64,000 nucleotides of DNA, from contig JBMFIQ010000003.1 of assembly GCA_049976245.1 (NCBI GenBank), positions 1 through 64,000 on the forward strand. Reading direction: 5' to 3'. Of the stretch, positions 1-8,932 are shown piece by piece (the first letter of the stretch is position 1; the number at the start of each line of letters is the position of its first letter). Both the position numbers and the translations under genes were made by a program. The notes below the pieces were generated by a model, which was not told the origin of the DNA, did no database searches, and saw nothing but the letters and a program-made list of their open reading frames with translations. Source of the stretch: Microbacter sp049976245. Lineage in GTDB: Bacteria; Bacteroidota; Bacteroidia; Bacteroidales; Paludibacteraceae.

Positions 1-170
1 TAATTTTACAGATATCAGATATTCAAGCAATTAAAAATAGAAATCGACGATTTTTGATTTTTGTCGGTTTATAGTGAATTGATTTATTAGTTTGATTCAT
101 TTTTAGCTGAAGTAAAGATCATGTTTTTTACAAAAGATCTTTGATTAGGGATTAACCTCGTCCGGCGAGC

Positions 171-396
171 CGAAAAATAAGGGATGAAGGCGATAACAAA
201 TCGTCCTTGAGCGAGCGACGAAGGAGCGAGTTGGCCGATTTGAGCCTTCATCGCGACCATTTTTCGAGTGAGGTGGGCGGACTCTTGACTTTATCCGATA
301 AATCGGATTGTTCCATTTGCTTCCTTTATGTGTTAATTGGAACATCCCGCTTGCGGGGACAAAAAGTCAGTCAGGGTTAAGGGGCGGAAGCCCCTT
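171..396. other. Run of nested and consecutive hairpins, possible structured RNA or palindromic repeat
   Basis: Four pairs of arms are nested inside each other: CGAAAAAT (171-178) with 259-266, GATGAAGGC (183-191) with 244-252, AAATCG (198-203) with 236-241, and TCCTT (205-209) with AAGGA (221-225). Further small hairpins follow: TCCGAT (294-299) with 302-307, TGTTCCA (309-315) with 338-344, CCCGC-TT-GCGGG (346-357), and AAGGGGC-GGAA-GCCCCTT (379-396). The stretch is clearly more GC-rich than its AT-rich flanks. The density of perfect short stems is what I see; that it is an RNA or a mobile palindromic element is inference. No protein-coding signal is convincing here. Confidence 0.45.
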
Positions 397-521
397 GTAA
401 TGAACATGCGAGAGTTGAATTCTTTATAATCCATCATTATTTTATGTTTTTTCTATCACAGTGATTACACAAAGCAACACAAAGCAACACAGAGTTATAC
501 TAAGAAAAATGATAGCACCTC

Positions 522-557
522 AAAAAAAGAAATAACCCAAAAATCGTGGTTATTTCT
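522..557 (-). terminator. Terminator-like hairpin reading leftward
   Basis: The arms AGAAATAACC (529-538) and GGTTATTTCT (548-557) are a perfect 10-bp inverted repeat. Read on the minus strand the stem is followed by a run of Ts. No leftward gene is visible just to its right, so what it terminates is unclear. Confidence 0.4.
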
Positions 558-596
558 CAATAATGAGATAATTAACATTATAAATGGATCATTTTA

Positions 597-628
597 TTTG
601 AATTTATGTTTATTCTGAACTATCTTTG
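597..628 (+). promoter_or_regulatory. Bacteroidota-type promoter of the 733 gene
   Basis: TTTG (597-600) lies 20 nt before TATCTTTG (621-628), close to the Bacteroidota primary-sigma consensus TTTG-N19-TAnnTTTG. The implied 5' UTR is about 100 nt. Confidence 0.65.
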
Positions 629-732
629 CAAAAGTATTTGATGTGTCGTTGCGGTTTAATGATAAAAAGAATTAATTTATAATGAAACTGATAATGAATA
701 TCAATTGTTGCAATTGGGAAGTAAATTGTTGA

Positions 733-1485
733 ATGAAAAGAACATTCAAATTAAATAAATTCATTCTTCTATTATTTTTTTTAAGCTACAGCATGAGTAG
801 TTATGCTGTGGTTTATCGAGGCAATGAAGGTTCTTCGGCCATCATCAGATTTTTAAAAAATCTTTTTACGGGTGGTGAGGCAGAGCCATCTGTGGTTGCT
901 GTTCAGGGAACAACGCCGGGTGCTTTATATCATTATCAAGATTTTCAATCATCTTCGACGCTCACAACAACGCCTCATGCCATGAATGATGCCGGAATGT
1001 CTGGATCGTCTGTTTCTTCAATTTGGAGTTTTGCCAACAGTCGTTCTACTTATGCTTCTTCCGGCTCATCCGGTTCATACAACACTTCTTCTCAAGGAGG
1101 CGGCAGTCTTAGTTTGCCCATGGTTTCTTCCGTTTCGATGCAAAGCAGCGGCAGTTTGAATGTAAGCAGCGGAGGTTCAGGCGGAAGTTCCGGAGGCTCT
1201 TCGGGCGGATTATCTTCAAGCGGAGGAATGGCTTTGTTTGCGGTGGGGTTTTTTAAAAGCAATCTTGTGACAGCTGTTAACAATCAAAGCAACAGCAATG
1301 CAGATCAAAATAATCAGGGAAACAACGGAGGAACAACGGGGAATAATGGAAATTATGACGGTGATGGGTGGTTAAATGATCCGAGTGAGCCTATGCCGGT
1401 GGGTGATGCTACCGTGCCCATGTTGATTTTTGCATCGTGTTATGCCTTGTTTGTTTTATCGAAAAACCGAAAAGAAAAAGCTTAA
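733..1485 (+). CDS. Secreted Ser/Gly-rich protein with C-terminal hydrophobic anchor
   Basis: The 250-residue product starts with a typical signal peptide (basic MKRTFK, then a hydrophobic stretch ending near SSYAVV). The middle, about residues 85-215, is dominated by Ser, Gly and Asn in low-complexity runs. The last 30 residues have a short GDATVP motif, about 17 hydrophobic residues and a basic tail (KNRKEKA). That tripartite end resembles exosortase or PEP-CTERM-like sorting signals, but I cannot assign it to a defined family. The protein is therefore probably exported and held at or processed at the membrane. No catalytic motif is visible and I do not recognise it. It has its own promoter and is monocistronic; a repeat copy follows 12 bp after the stop. 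Confidence 0.75.
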   Translation: MKRTFKLNKFILLLFFLSYSMSSYAVVYRGNEGSSAIIRFLKNLFTGGEAEPSVVAVQGTTPGALYHYQDFQSSSTLTTTPHAMNDAGMSGSSVSSIWSFANSRSTYASSGSSGSYNTSSQGGGSLSLPMVSSVSMQSSGSLNVSSGGSGGSSGGSSGGLSSSGGMALFAVGFFKSNLVTAVNNQSNSNADQNNQGNNGGTTGNNGNYDGDGWLNDPSEPMPVGDATVPMLIFASCYALFVLSKNRKEKA

Positions 1486-1497
1486 ATCGGGCAACAT

Positions 1498-1593
1498 TTC
1501 ATACGTCTTTTTTATTTTTTAACGCTAAAGATGTATGGAACTCGTCAAAATAGTCATATGCTTGAGCATAAGCGTTTTTATGGCTCGTTTCAT
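1498..1593 (-). repeat. Start-codon repeat, copy A (orphan)
   Basis: Read on the minus strand the copy begins ATGAAACGAGCC, has the small inverted repeat TATGCT-CA-AGCATA, continues GACGAGTTCCATAC and TTAGCGTTAAAAAATAAA, and ends GACGTATGAAA. It lies just after the stop of the 733 gene, antisense to it. The ATG at its downstream end therefore leads into non-coding DNA and not into a gene. Confidence 0.85.
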
Positions 1594-1635
1594 AAAAAGG
1601 ACCATTTTCAAACGTGAGTCCTTTTTTGTTTTTCT

Positions 1636-1643
1636 TATCTTTG
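1636..1643 (+). promoter_or_regulatory. Promoter -7 box of the helicase gene
   Basis: TATCTTTG ends 18 nt before the ATG at 1662. Its position inside the upstream extension of the reading frame rules out the in-frame ATG at 1614 and supports the start at 1662. Confidence 0.55.
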
Positions 1644-1661
1644 CAGCCAAAGACTTTTTTT

Positions 1662-4600
1662 ATGCTTCATTTATATCGGGCTTCCGCCGGTTCGGGAAAG
1701 ACGTTTCGTCTGACACGGCATTATCTTCAAATGCTTTTTGATGATGCCTCAAGTGATGCGCATCGACGTATCCTGGCCGTAACATTCACCAATAAAGCCA
1801 CGGATGAGATGAAACTGCGCATTCTGAAAGAGCTGCATCAATTGGCGCGTGGTTTGGAATCCCTTTTTCGTGAAGATTTTATGCGCCTTTACCATTGGAG
1901 CGAACAACAGGTGAATCAACGGGCTGAACAACTGCTTAAGGAGATATTGCACGATTATTCTTTTTTTGCCGTCAGCACCATCGATCGGTTTTTTCAGCAG
2001 GTGCTTCGCAACTTTGCCCGTGAAATGGGATTGCATGGAGGTTATTCCATTGAAATTGACACGGACGAAGTACTGGAGAAAGCCATTAACGGCATGCTTG
2101 TTTCGTTGGATGAAAAGGAGGATCGGCAATTGTTTCAATGGTTGAATCGCCTTGCGATGCATCAAATTGAACAAGGAAAGCGTTGGGATTTGACTTTTCA
2201 GCTTCGCAGGTTGTCCCAGGAACTGCTGAAGGAAAATTTCAAAAAGAAATTGCCGTTGGTGAAGGATCGATTGACCGACAAAGATTTTTTGGCTAAGTAT
2301 CAAGAAACGTTGTTTAAGATCACCACTGAATTTGAAACTTTGGTTTCAAACGAAGCTGTTCGTGGGTTAAGCATCATCAATCATTTTGGTCTCTCTATTT
2401 CCGATTTCAAAAATAAAAGCCGATCTCCGTTTCTTTATCTCAAGAAATATGCCGCAAAGGAGATCGAGAAACCCACAAAGTCATTTAGTGCCCTTTTCAA
2501 CAACATTGAAGCATGGAGAACGGAGCAATCTCCTCAATTATCAAGCATTGAATTGGCTTATGAAGCCGGACTGAACGATGTCGTGGGAACTGTTTTGGAG
2601 CTTTTTCGTGATCGTTATCGAGCATATGCCACATCAAAAGTAATCTTGAAGCAATTGTTTGCATTGGGCATTTTGACGGATATTGACAAGCAGATTCAAT
2701 TGGAATCGGAAGAAACGCATCGACTGTTGATTACTGAAACGTCTGAACTTTTATCCGGCATTATTGACGGAAGTGATACCCCTTTTGTGTTGGAAAAGAT
2801 CGGCGTCAATCTGCATCATCTTTTGTTGGATGAGTTTCAGGATACTTCCGACTTGCAATGGTCGAATTTTAAGCCGCTTTTGATGAATAGTTTATCGTTA
2901 AATTACGACAACTTAATTGTTGGCGATGTCAAACAGAGTATCTATCGTTGGCGTAATTCAAACTGGGAGCTTTTGGATAGGCAGTTGTTCGAGGATTTTC
3001 GTCGGGAGCAAATACAGGAGTCTTTTTTGAACGAAAATTGGCGCAGTGCTTTTTCCATTGTGCATTTCAACAATGTGTTTTTCTCCTTGGCTTCGGCACA
3101 GTTGCAAGACCAGATCAATTCATTCATAGGGGATGATGTTGAAAATAATGATCGGTTAAGTCGTTTGAGCAATAAAATATTGTATGCTTATAACAATTTA
3201 AAACAGTCTGTTCCCAAGAATGCTTCTGTGGGGAATGTCACGATACAATTTTATGAAGGTGAAGAGACTAAAAATCAAACAACGGTTCTGTCACAAATAG
3301 CAGAATGGATTGATAAATTTCTGGATATGGGTTATCAACCCGGCGACATAGCTGTTTTGGTGAGGCGTAATGCTGATGCCGCCGTTGTTGTCAATCATCT
3401 TTTACATGATCAAAACAGCGATCGGAAGAAATTGGGTTATCACTTCGATGTTTTGTCGGATGAGGCGTTGGTCATTGGCAATGCTACGTCGGTGCAGCTC
3501 ATCATTTTGTTGTTGCGCTATTTACTTCAGCCCGAAGAGCCAATTGTAAGGGCTAAAGTGGCCATGACCTATTTTCAAGTTTCCGGCAAAGCCAATCAGG
3601 CTGATGAAGTGACGGCTTATTTTGATCCGGATCCGACACAACAAAATGCATTTGAAGCGTTTGAAAAGAACGTGCTTCAATGCGCCAATGAAGCTCGAAA
3701 CAGTTCGCTTTTTGAACTTACCGAAGCGCTCATTCAGCTTTTGCCGGCAGACATAGTCAACGATCAATCGCTCTTTATTCAGGCATTTCAAGATTGGGTT
3801 TACTATTTTTCGGTGTCAGAGCCTAAAGGAATGGATGGATTTCTCTCTTGGTGGGATGAAAAAGGGTGTGAAAAAATGGTGCCTGCCCCTGAAATTTCGA
3901 ATGCCATTCGCGTTATGACGGTGCATAAAGCCAAAGGATTGGGATTTAAGGTGGTTTTGATTCCTTTCACCGATTGGAAATTAAATCAGAAAGAAACCAT
4001 GTTATGGTGTGAGCCGCAGGTTAAACCCTTCTCAGATTTGCCTATTGTGCCTGTCAGTTATAGTTCCATGTTGCAGGATACCATTTTTGACGTTGATTAT
4101 TTGGAAGAAAAGACAGCCGCCATGATCGACAGTTTAAATGTGACCTATGTGGCCATGACTCGAGCCAAAGAAATGTTGCTGGTGTTTGCTCCTGTTCCGT
4201 CGAAATCTCAAAATGGGATCGCGTCGTTATCTTCTTTGTTGCATCATATTGTAACCGCTCATCATGAAGCGTTTGCGTCGCTATCAAACAACGTGGTCGA
4301 AACTGTTCCCCTTTCGTGGGACGAGCCCAATCTTCGGTTTACGCTGGGAGAAATTGTGCCGATTGAGGCAACTCACAGCGAACCGACAAAGACGATGAAT
4401 TATTTTTATCACGGGCTGTCAGCGGAAAAACCTCTTTTGTCGGTGAAACGACAGGCTAAAAATGTTTGGGAATTGATAGAAAATCAAGGCATTTCATCCA
4501 AATTAAATTATGGCATTTTAATGCACGATGTTTTGCGCAGGCTGCATTCCCACGAGGATGCTCAAAGGGTTATGAACGATTTGGAAAGAGAAGGTCATGT

Positions 4601-4958
4601 CACCGAACAGGAAAAGAAGGAAATTGAACGGATGTTGAGCGATTTTTGGAGTATTCCTGAAACCGCGCAATGGTTCGATCCTGCCTTACGGTCAAGAAAC
4701 GAATTGCCGGTTTTGACGCCTGAAGGTCACAGCTATGTTCCCGATCGTGTCGTGTTTAATGATAACCATGTGGTGGTGGTTGATTATAAATTTGGGGCTT
4801 ATCATGTTTCACATCGACATCAAGTGATAACTTACAAAACGTTGATTGAGGCTATGGGTTATCGGGTGACGGCTTTTTTATGTTATGTTCCCGAAAAGAA
4901 AGTGGTGCAGGTTTTTTCCTCCAATGAGCATGAACAACTTTCGTTGTTTTCACGTTAA
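1662..4958 (+). CDS. UvrD/Rep-family helicase-nuclease, AddA/RecB type
   Basis: The 1098-residue product is an SF1 helicase fused to a RecB-like nuclease, as in the AddA or RecB subunit of the double-strand-break resection complex that prepares ends for RecA. It has Walker A ASAGSGKT (residues 7-14), motif II DEFQDTSD (about 389), motif III GDVKQSIYRWR, motif V MTVHKAKGLGF and motif VI YVAMTRAKE. The C-terminal PD-(D/E)XK nuclease has VPDRVVF followed by VVDYKFG (about 1025-1043). The length suits AddA. The start was chosen because TATCTTTG at 1636 sits inside the longer ORF. The partner addB, often adjacent in this phylum, is not in the window. Family assignment is firm; AddA versus another RecB-like subtype is less so. 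Confidence 0.9.
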   Translation: MLHLYRASAGSGKTFRLTRHYLQMLFDDASSDAHRRILAVTFTNKATDEMKLRILKELHQLARGLESLFREDFMRLYHWSEQQVNQRAEQLLKEILHDYSFFAVSTIDRFFQQVLRNFAREMGLHGGYSIEIDTDEVLEKAINGMLVSLDEKEDRQLFQWLNRLAMHQIEQGKRWDLTFQLRRLSQELLKENFKKKLPLVKDRLTDKDFLAKYQETLFKITTEFETLVSNEAVRGLSIINHFGLSISDFKNKSRSPFLYLKKYAAKEIEKPTKSFSALFNNIEAWRTEQSPQLSSIELAYEAGLNDVVGTVLELFRDRYRAYATSKVILKQLFALGILTDIDKQIQLESEETHRLLITETSELLSGIIDGSDTPFVLEKIGVNLHHLLLDEFQDTSDLQWSNFKPLLMNSLSLNYDNLIVGDVKQSIYRWRNSNWELLDRQLFEDFRREQIQESFLNENWRSAFSIVHFNNVFFSLASAQLQDQINSFIGDDVENNDRLSRLSNKILYAYNNLKQSVPKNASVGNVTIQFYEGEETKNQTTVLSQIAEWIDKFLDMGYQPGDIAVLVRRNADAAVVVNHLLHDQNSDRKKLGYHFDVLSDEALVIGNATSVQLIILLLRYLLQPEEPIVRAKVAMTYFQVSGKANQADEVTAYFDPDPTQQNAFEAFEKNVLQCANEARNSSLFELTEALIQLLPADIVNDQSLFIQAFQDWVYYFSVSEPKGMDGFLSWWDEKGCEKMVPAPEISNAIRVMTVHKAKGLGFKVVLIPFTDWKLNQKETMLWCEPQVKPFSDLPIVPVSYSSMLQDTIFDVDYLEEKTAAMIDSLNVTYVAMTRAKEMLLVFAPVPSKSQNGIASLSSLLHHIVTAHHEAFASLSNNVVETVPLSWDEPNLRFTLGEIVPIEATHSEPTKTMNYFYHGLSAEKPLLSVKRQAKNVWELIENQGISSKLNYGILMHDVLRRLHSHEDAQRVMNDLEREGHVTEQEKKEIERMLSDFWSIPETAQWFDPALRSRNELPVLTPEGHSYVPDRVVFNDNHVVVVDYKFGAYHVSHRHQVITYKTLIEAMGYRVTAFLCYVPEKKVVQVFSSNEHEQLSLFSR

Positions 4959-5047
4959 TCCTTCTTTTTGAAATGCTTATTTTTTGGTGAGCAAATATTT
5001 CTTTTGAATAGGTTTTATTTCTAACTTTATACGCTTTTTATTTCAGC

Positions 5048-5170
5048 ATGTTCACGATGAAAGAGGAGAGGAATATGTTGAAATCAACGGTTGTTCACCA
5101 TGATATTGATCATGTAAGAAGAATCGTTCAATTTGTTGTAAAGATCCTTTTCGAAGAGCATGTCAAATGA
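5048..5170 (+). CDS. Possible small ORF, 40 codons, unknown
   Basis: An ATG at 5048 (alternative ATG at 5057) opens a 40-residue frame rich in charged residues (MKEERN...VRRIVQFVVKIL...) in the 315-bp gap between the helicase and the UbiB gene. The hydrophobic/basic segment could form an amphipathic helix. There is no clear promoter box and no recognisable family, so it may be chance. Confidence 0.25.
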   Translation: MFTMKEERNMLKSTVVHHDIDHVRRIVQFVVKILFEEHVK

Positions 5171-5274
5171 TTGCTTGAACAAATCAAACATTTGTTATTG
5201 AATGATTTGAATTGAAAAAAGTAAAGTAGATCAGGCCTGAAACAGAAGAGTCACCATTGAATTTCAGACAAACG

Positions 5275-6939
5275 ATGAAAATTTTCCGCATTTATTCCAA
5301 TTTGTTGCAATTTATTCGTGCAACGCAGATTCTGAGAATCTTGTTAAAACATGCCATTCGGGAATGGTTTTATACATCCCGAATCGGGCGTTCTTATTTG
5401 CGACGTCGTCTTCGTCGTCATCCAAAAGCGCAGATTCAGGTGCATACGACTCCTGAGCGGGTTCGCATCACCATTGAAGAGTTGGGGCCAACGTACATTA
5501 AGTTTGGACAAATTTTAGCCGATCGTCCCGATATGATTTCGGAGCGTTTCCGACTGGAACTAAAGAAATTGCAATCGACGGCTTTCCCTTTTGATGATGT
5601 AACGGCCATTAAATTGATTGAAGATGAATTGGGTGATGTGATTGAAAATGTGTTTTCGGAGTTTGATCGTCATTGCTTGGCTTCAGCTTCCATCGGACAG
5701 GTTTATCAAGGCCGTTTGCTCACGGGCGAAGAAGTGGTGATTAAGATTCAGCGTCCTCATATTGAGAAAAAAATTCGATTGGATCTCTTTTTGATGCATT
5801 ATGTGGCGAAACAATTTGTGAAGAATTATCCTGAATTGGCTGCCATCAATGTGGTGGGCTTTATTGACGAGTTTGAGGATAAAATTCACAAAGAATTGGA
5901 TTACAATCAGGAAGCTGCCAATATCAAGCGTTTCGAATTTATGTTTCAAAATGATCCTACGGTGCACATTCCCAAAGTGTATATGCAATATACCACCCGA
6001 AGATTGTTGGTTATGGAGAAACTCAATGGCATCTCGCCCGATCATGTGGATCTGTTGAAAAAAGAAGGTTACGACATGCATCAGATTGCCGTGAATGGCG
6101 TGAATGCATTGCTGAAAATGTTTCTTGAAGAGGGTTTGTTCCATGCTGATCCGCATCCCGGTAATTTATTCATTTTGCCTAACAATGTGGTTGGCATGAT
6201 TGATTTTGGAATGGTTGGCGTGTTGCGGCCTCGAGAAATGACTTTTTTGGCACAATTTGCCGTTGGCTTGGTGCGATACGATGCAAAAGCCATTGCTTCA
6301 GCTTTATTGACTTTGTGCGATGTGAAATTTTATGACAGAATGGATGATCTGGAATTTAGTTTAGATCAACTTCTGAAGCAATATCAACACTTCACCATTG
6401 AGGAAATTGATTTTTCAAAAATTGTACAGGATTGTCTCAATGTGATGATTGTGTACAAATTGAAGATTCCGTCGGGTATTTTTATGTTGGCTAAAGCCTT
6501 GGCTTCGTTGCAAAAATTTGCCGGTCAACTTGATCCTACTTTATCGCTTACTCCTTTGGTCGTTCCTTTTGCCAAAAAATTGGTGATGCAACAGTATGCT
6601 CCGCGTAAAATAGCTTCCAATATTTACGAGACGTTGTTAGATTATTTCACTTTAATCAACACCATGCCGGGAAACATCAACGAGATTTTGTATAAATTGA
6701 AAGAAGGAACGATTCATCATCAGGTGCATATTGACGAAAAAAATTCCATTGCTCAGGTGATGCGTTTGATCGGTTATCGGTTGACATCGGCGCTTTTAAT
6801 TATTGGTATTTTTGTAGGCGGGTCCATTATGATTATCAATACGCCGGAACGTCCTTATGGCCAATTCATTTTGTATCTTTCTTCGTTCCTGTTCCTTCTT
6901 CTGCTCTTGAAACTCATGTTTGCCAAAAAGAAGGATTGA
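5275..6939 (+). CDS. ABC1/AarF/UbiB-family atypical kinase-like protein
   Basis: The 554-residue product belongs to the UbiB/ABC1/ADCK family of atypical kinases or ATPases linked to isoprenoid quinone and lipid metabolism. Visible motifs are the family-specific KxGQ (IKFGQ, about residue 75), the Ala-rich nucleotide loop ASASIGQVY (about 135), ELDYNQEA, the catalytic-loop equivalent HADPHPGN (about 289) and the metal-binding DFG (about 309). Two hydrophobic helices near the C-terminus (about 505-550) should anchor it in the inner membrane, and an N-terminal basic region precedes the kinase fold. A TTG at 5257 would add six residues; I prefer the ATG at 5275. Family membership is firm, but the substrate in this organism, presumably menaquinone-related, is inference. 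Confidence 0.9.
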   Translation: MKIFRIYSNLLQFIRATQILRILLKHAIREWFYTSRIGRSYLRRRLRRHPKAQIQVHTTPERVRITIEELGPTYIKFGQILADRPDMISERFRLELKKLQSTAFPFDDVTAIKLIEDELGDVIENVFSEFDRHCLASASIGQVYQGRLLTGEEVVIKIQRPHIEKKIRLDLFLMHYVAKQFVKNYPELAAINVVGFIDEFEDKIHKELDYNQEAANIKRFEFMFQNDPTVHIPKVYMQYTTRRLLVMEKLNGISPDHVDLLKKEGYDMHQIAVNGVNALLKMFLEEGLFHADPHPGNLFILPNNVVGMIDFGMVGVLRPREMTFLAQFAVGLVRYDAKAIASALLTLCDVKFYDRMDDLEFSLDQLLKQYQHFTIEEIDFSKIVQDCLNVMIVYKLKIPSGIFMLAKALASLQKFAGQLDPTLSLTPLVVPFAKKLVMQQYAPRKIASNIYETLLDYFTLINTMPGNINEILYKLKEGTIHHQVHIDEKNSIAQVMRLIGYRLTSALLIIGIFVGGSIMIINTPERPYGQFILYLSSFLFLLLLLKLMFAKKKD

Positions 6940-7012
6940 GAAAACGACGTGGGAATAACCTGTTTTTGAGATAGTTTTTCAGCTTTTATTTAATAACAAA
7001 AATCTAATTTTT

Positions 7013-8704
7013 ATGACAGAAGCAATTCAGAAATCGCTCAGAGAATCTCCGGTGGCACGTTGGACAGCCATGTTTGTGGTTTCCATGTCCATGTTTGGAG
7101 CTTATTATTTCAATTATGCGGGTTCATCCGTGAAGCCGATTCTTGAAACCGCCTTAGGATGGACCAGTAGTGATATTGGTTTATACACAGGCTCTTATGG
7201 TTGGTTCAATGTCTTCTTTTTGATGTTGATTTTTAGTGGCATCATTTTGGATAAGTTGGGAATTCGCATCACCGGACTTGGCGCTGCTTTGTTTATGGTT
7301 GTCGGTACGGCGTTGAATTATTGGGCTATGACTTCGATCTCTTCTGTTGCCATGGTGACATTGCCGTTGTTTGGTTACATCAAAACGCAGGTTATTCTTT
7401 CGTGTTTGGGTTTTGCCATTTTTGGCATTGGCAGCGAAGCTACGGGAATTACCATTTCCAAGGCCATTGTGAAATGGTTTAAGGGCAAGGAATTGGCGCT
7501 TGCGATGGGATTGCAAATGTCTATTGCCCGTTTGGGAACTGCTTTGGCATTAGCCATTTCCTTGCCTTTGGCCATTAAGTTTAATTACAGTTCTCCCATT
7601 CTTTTAGCTTTTGTTTTGATGTTGGTTGGATTGATTGCCTTTATTACCTACATCGTTTTGGATAAAAAATTAGATGCTTCCGAAGTTGGTTTGGAAATGC
7701 CCGAAGAAGAGCCTTTCCGAGTAAAAGATATTTTATCCATTGTGAGCAACAAGGCTTTTTGGTACATTGCCATTCTGTGTGTGTTGTTTTACGGAGCTGT
7801 ATTCCCTTTCTTGTTCTATGCTCCCGATTTTATGATCAATAAGTATCATGTGTCTTCGCAGTTTGCCGGCATTATTCCCATGTTATTGCCTTTTGGAACC
7901 ATTTTTCTGACACCGCTTTTTGGGGGTATTTATGACAAAAAAGGGAAAGGAGCCACCATCATGATCATTGGCGCCATTTTGTTGCTTGTTGTTCATGGAT
8001 TTCTGGCTGTGCCGTTTTTAAGTTATTGGGTCATTGCTGCCGTATTGGTCATCATTTTGGGCATTGCTTTTTCATTGGTTCCCTCCGCCATGTGGCCATC
8101 CGTTCCGAAAATCATTCCCGAACGTCAACTTGGAACTGCTTATGCCGTGATTTTTTACATTCAAAATATTGGTTTAGTGGTCATACCTATGTTGTTGGGT
8201 TTTGTATTAACCACTTCCAACCCTGATGTTTCGCCCAATAAATTGCTCATTAAATCGTCCGTTGAACAAAGTTATCGTCAGGCGTTGGCTGCTTCTCCGG
8301 TTGCTTTCAAAACTAAAGAATTGAGCGATGCCATTGACAAAACTACCGAAAACATTGTGGACTCGATTGTGCAAAATACCTATTACACACCCGCCTTGCA
8401 AAAAGAGATCAATGTTCAAACATTGCAACAGCAAATTGTAGCAGCAAACGTACAGGCTGCGAAAAATAAGGTGGCTTTGAATGGGAGTAAAAATTCATTG
8501 TATGCTTTAGGTGATGTTTTTGCTCACGAAACATTCCCGATCATCAAGGATAACAAGCTGAACATTACCTACAATTATGAAAATGATATTTTAATTTTTG
8601 TTCTTCTTGGTATTTTATCGGTTCTTTTTGGAATCTTGTTGAAGATGGAAGATAAGAAAAAAGGATACGGGTTGGAAAAACCCAATATTGAGAAACAGGT
8701 GTAG
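7013..8704 (+). CDS. MFS transporter with large loop before the last helix
   Basis: The 563-residue product has the hydrophobic pattern of a 12-helix major facilitator, with a motif A-like GIILDKLGIR between helices 2 and 3. It most resembles OFA-type anion or organic-acid permeases, but substrate residues cannot be judged by eye. The unusual part is a soluble insert of roughly 125 residues (about 400-525) between the penultimate and last helix, rich in Ala, Asn, Lys and Gln. With standard topology this would lie in the periplasm. The ATG at 7013 follows an A-rich leader. A strong terminator follows, so the gene probably ends its transcript. Transporter class is firm; substrate is unknown. 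Confidence 0.85.
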   Translation: MTEAIQKSLRESPVARWTAMFVVSMSMFGAYYFNYAGSSVKPILETALGWTSSDIGLYTGSYGWFNVFFLMLIFSGIILDKLGIRITGLGAALFMVVGTALNYWAMTSISSVAMVTLPLFGYIKTQVILSCLGFAIFGIGSEATGITISKAIVKWFKGKELALAMGLQMSIARLGTALALAISLPLAIKFNYSSPILLAFVLMLVGLIAFITYIVLDKKLDASEVGLEMPEEEPFRVKDILSIVSNKAFWYIAILCVLFYGAVFPFLFYAPDFMINKYHVSSQFAGIIPMLLPFGTIFLTPLFGGIYDKKGKGATIMIIGAILLLVVHGFLAVPFLSYWVIAAVLVIILGIAFSLVPSAMWPSVPKIIPERQLGTAYAVIFYIQNIGLVVIPMLLGFVLTTSNPDVSPNKLLIKSSVEQSYRQALAASPVAFKTKELSDAIDKTTENIVDSIVQNTYYTPALQKEINVQTLQQQIVAANVQAAKNKVALNGSKNSLYALGDVFAHETFPIIKDNKLNITYNYENDILIFVLLGILSVLFGILLKMEDKKKGYGLEKPNIEKQV

Positions 8705-8725
8705 CCGTTTTGTTTATTTTTTTTT

Positions 8726-8773
8726 GTCCTGAAGAAAAACTTCGTTAGCAAGTCTTCTTCAGGACTTTTTTTT
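8726..8773 (+). terminator. Intrinsic terminator of the MFS gene
   Basis: GTCCTGAAGAA (8726-8736) pairs perfectly with 8755-8765 and is followed by a run of Ts. Confidence 0.8.
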
Positions 8774-8842
8774 GAAATGGAGGAGTCATTGACAATCGAT
8801 CTCGATTCAACAAATCTTGCAGCGTCGTTGATATATCCAATC

Positions 8843-8880
8843 AAAAAAAGGTGTCAATCAGCGCAAAAGCAGATGACACC
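8843..8880 (-). terminator. Intrinsic terminator of amt
   Basis: GGTGTCA (8850-8856) pairs with TGACACC (8874-8880), with partial pairing inside. On the minus strand the stem is followed by seven Ts. Confidence 0.7.
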
Positions 8881-8932
8881 CTTCAATTTTTTTTGACCAG
8901 TTATGAAAAGTTCGTTGAGGTTTAATGTGGGA

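Noticed and set aside
145..345. 66-codon minus-strand ORF in the left hairpin region
   Set aside because: It covers the nested inverted repeats, has biased Arg/Pro/Ser composition caused by the palindromes, and lacks promoter and family similarity.
471..496. Short tandem CACAAAGCAA units
   Set aside because: Only about 2.5 imperfect units; too short and simple to call a meaningful repeat.
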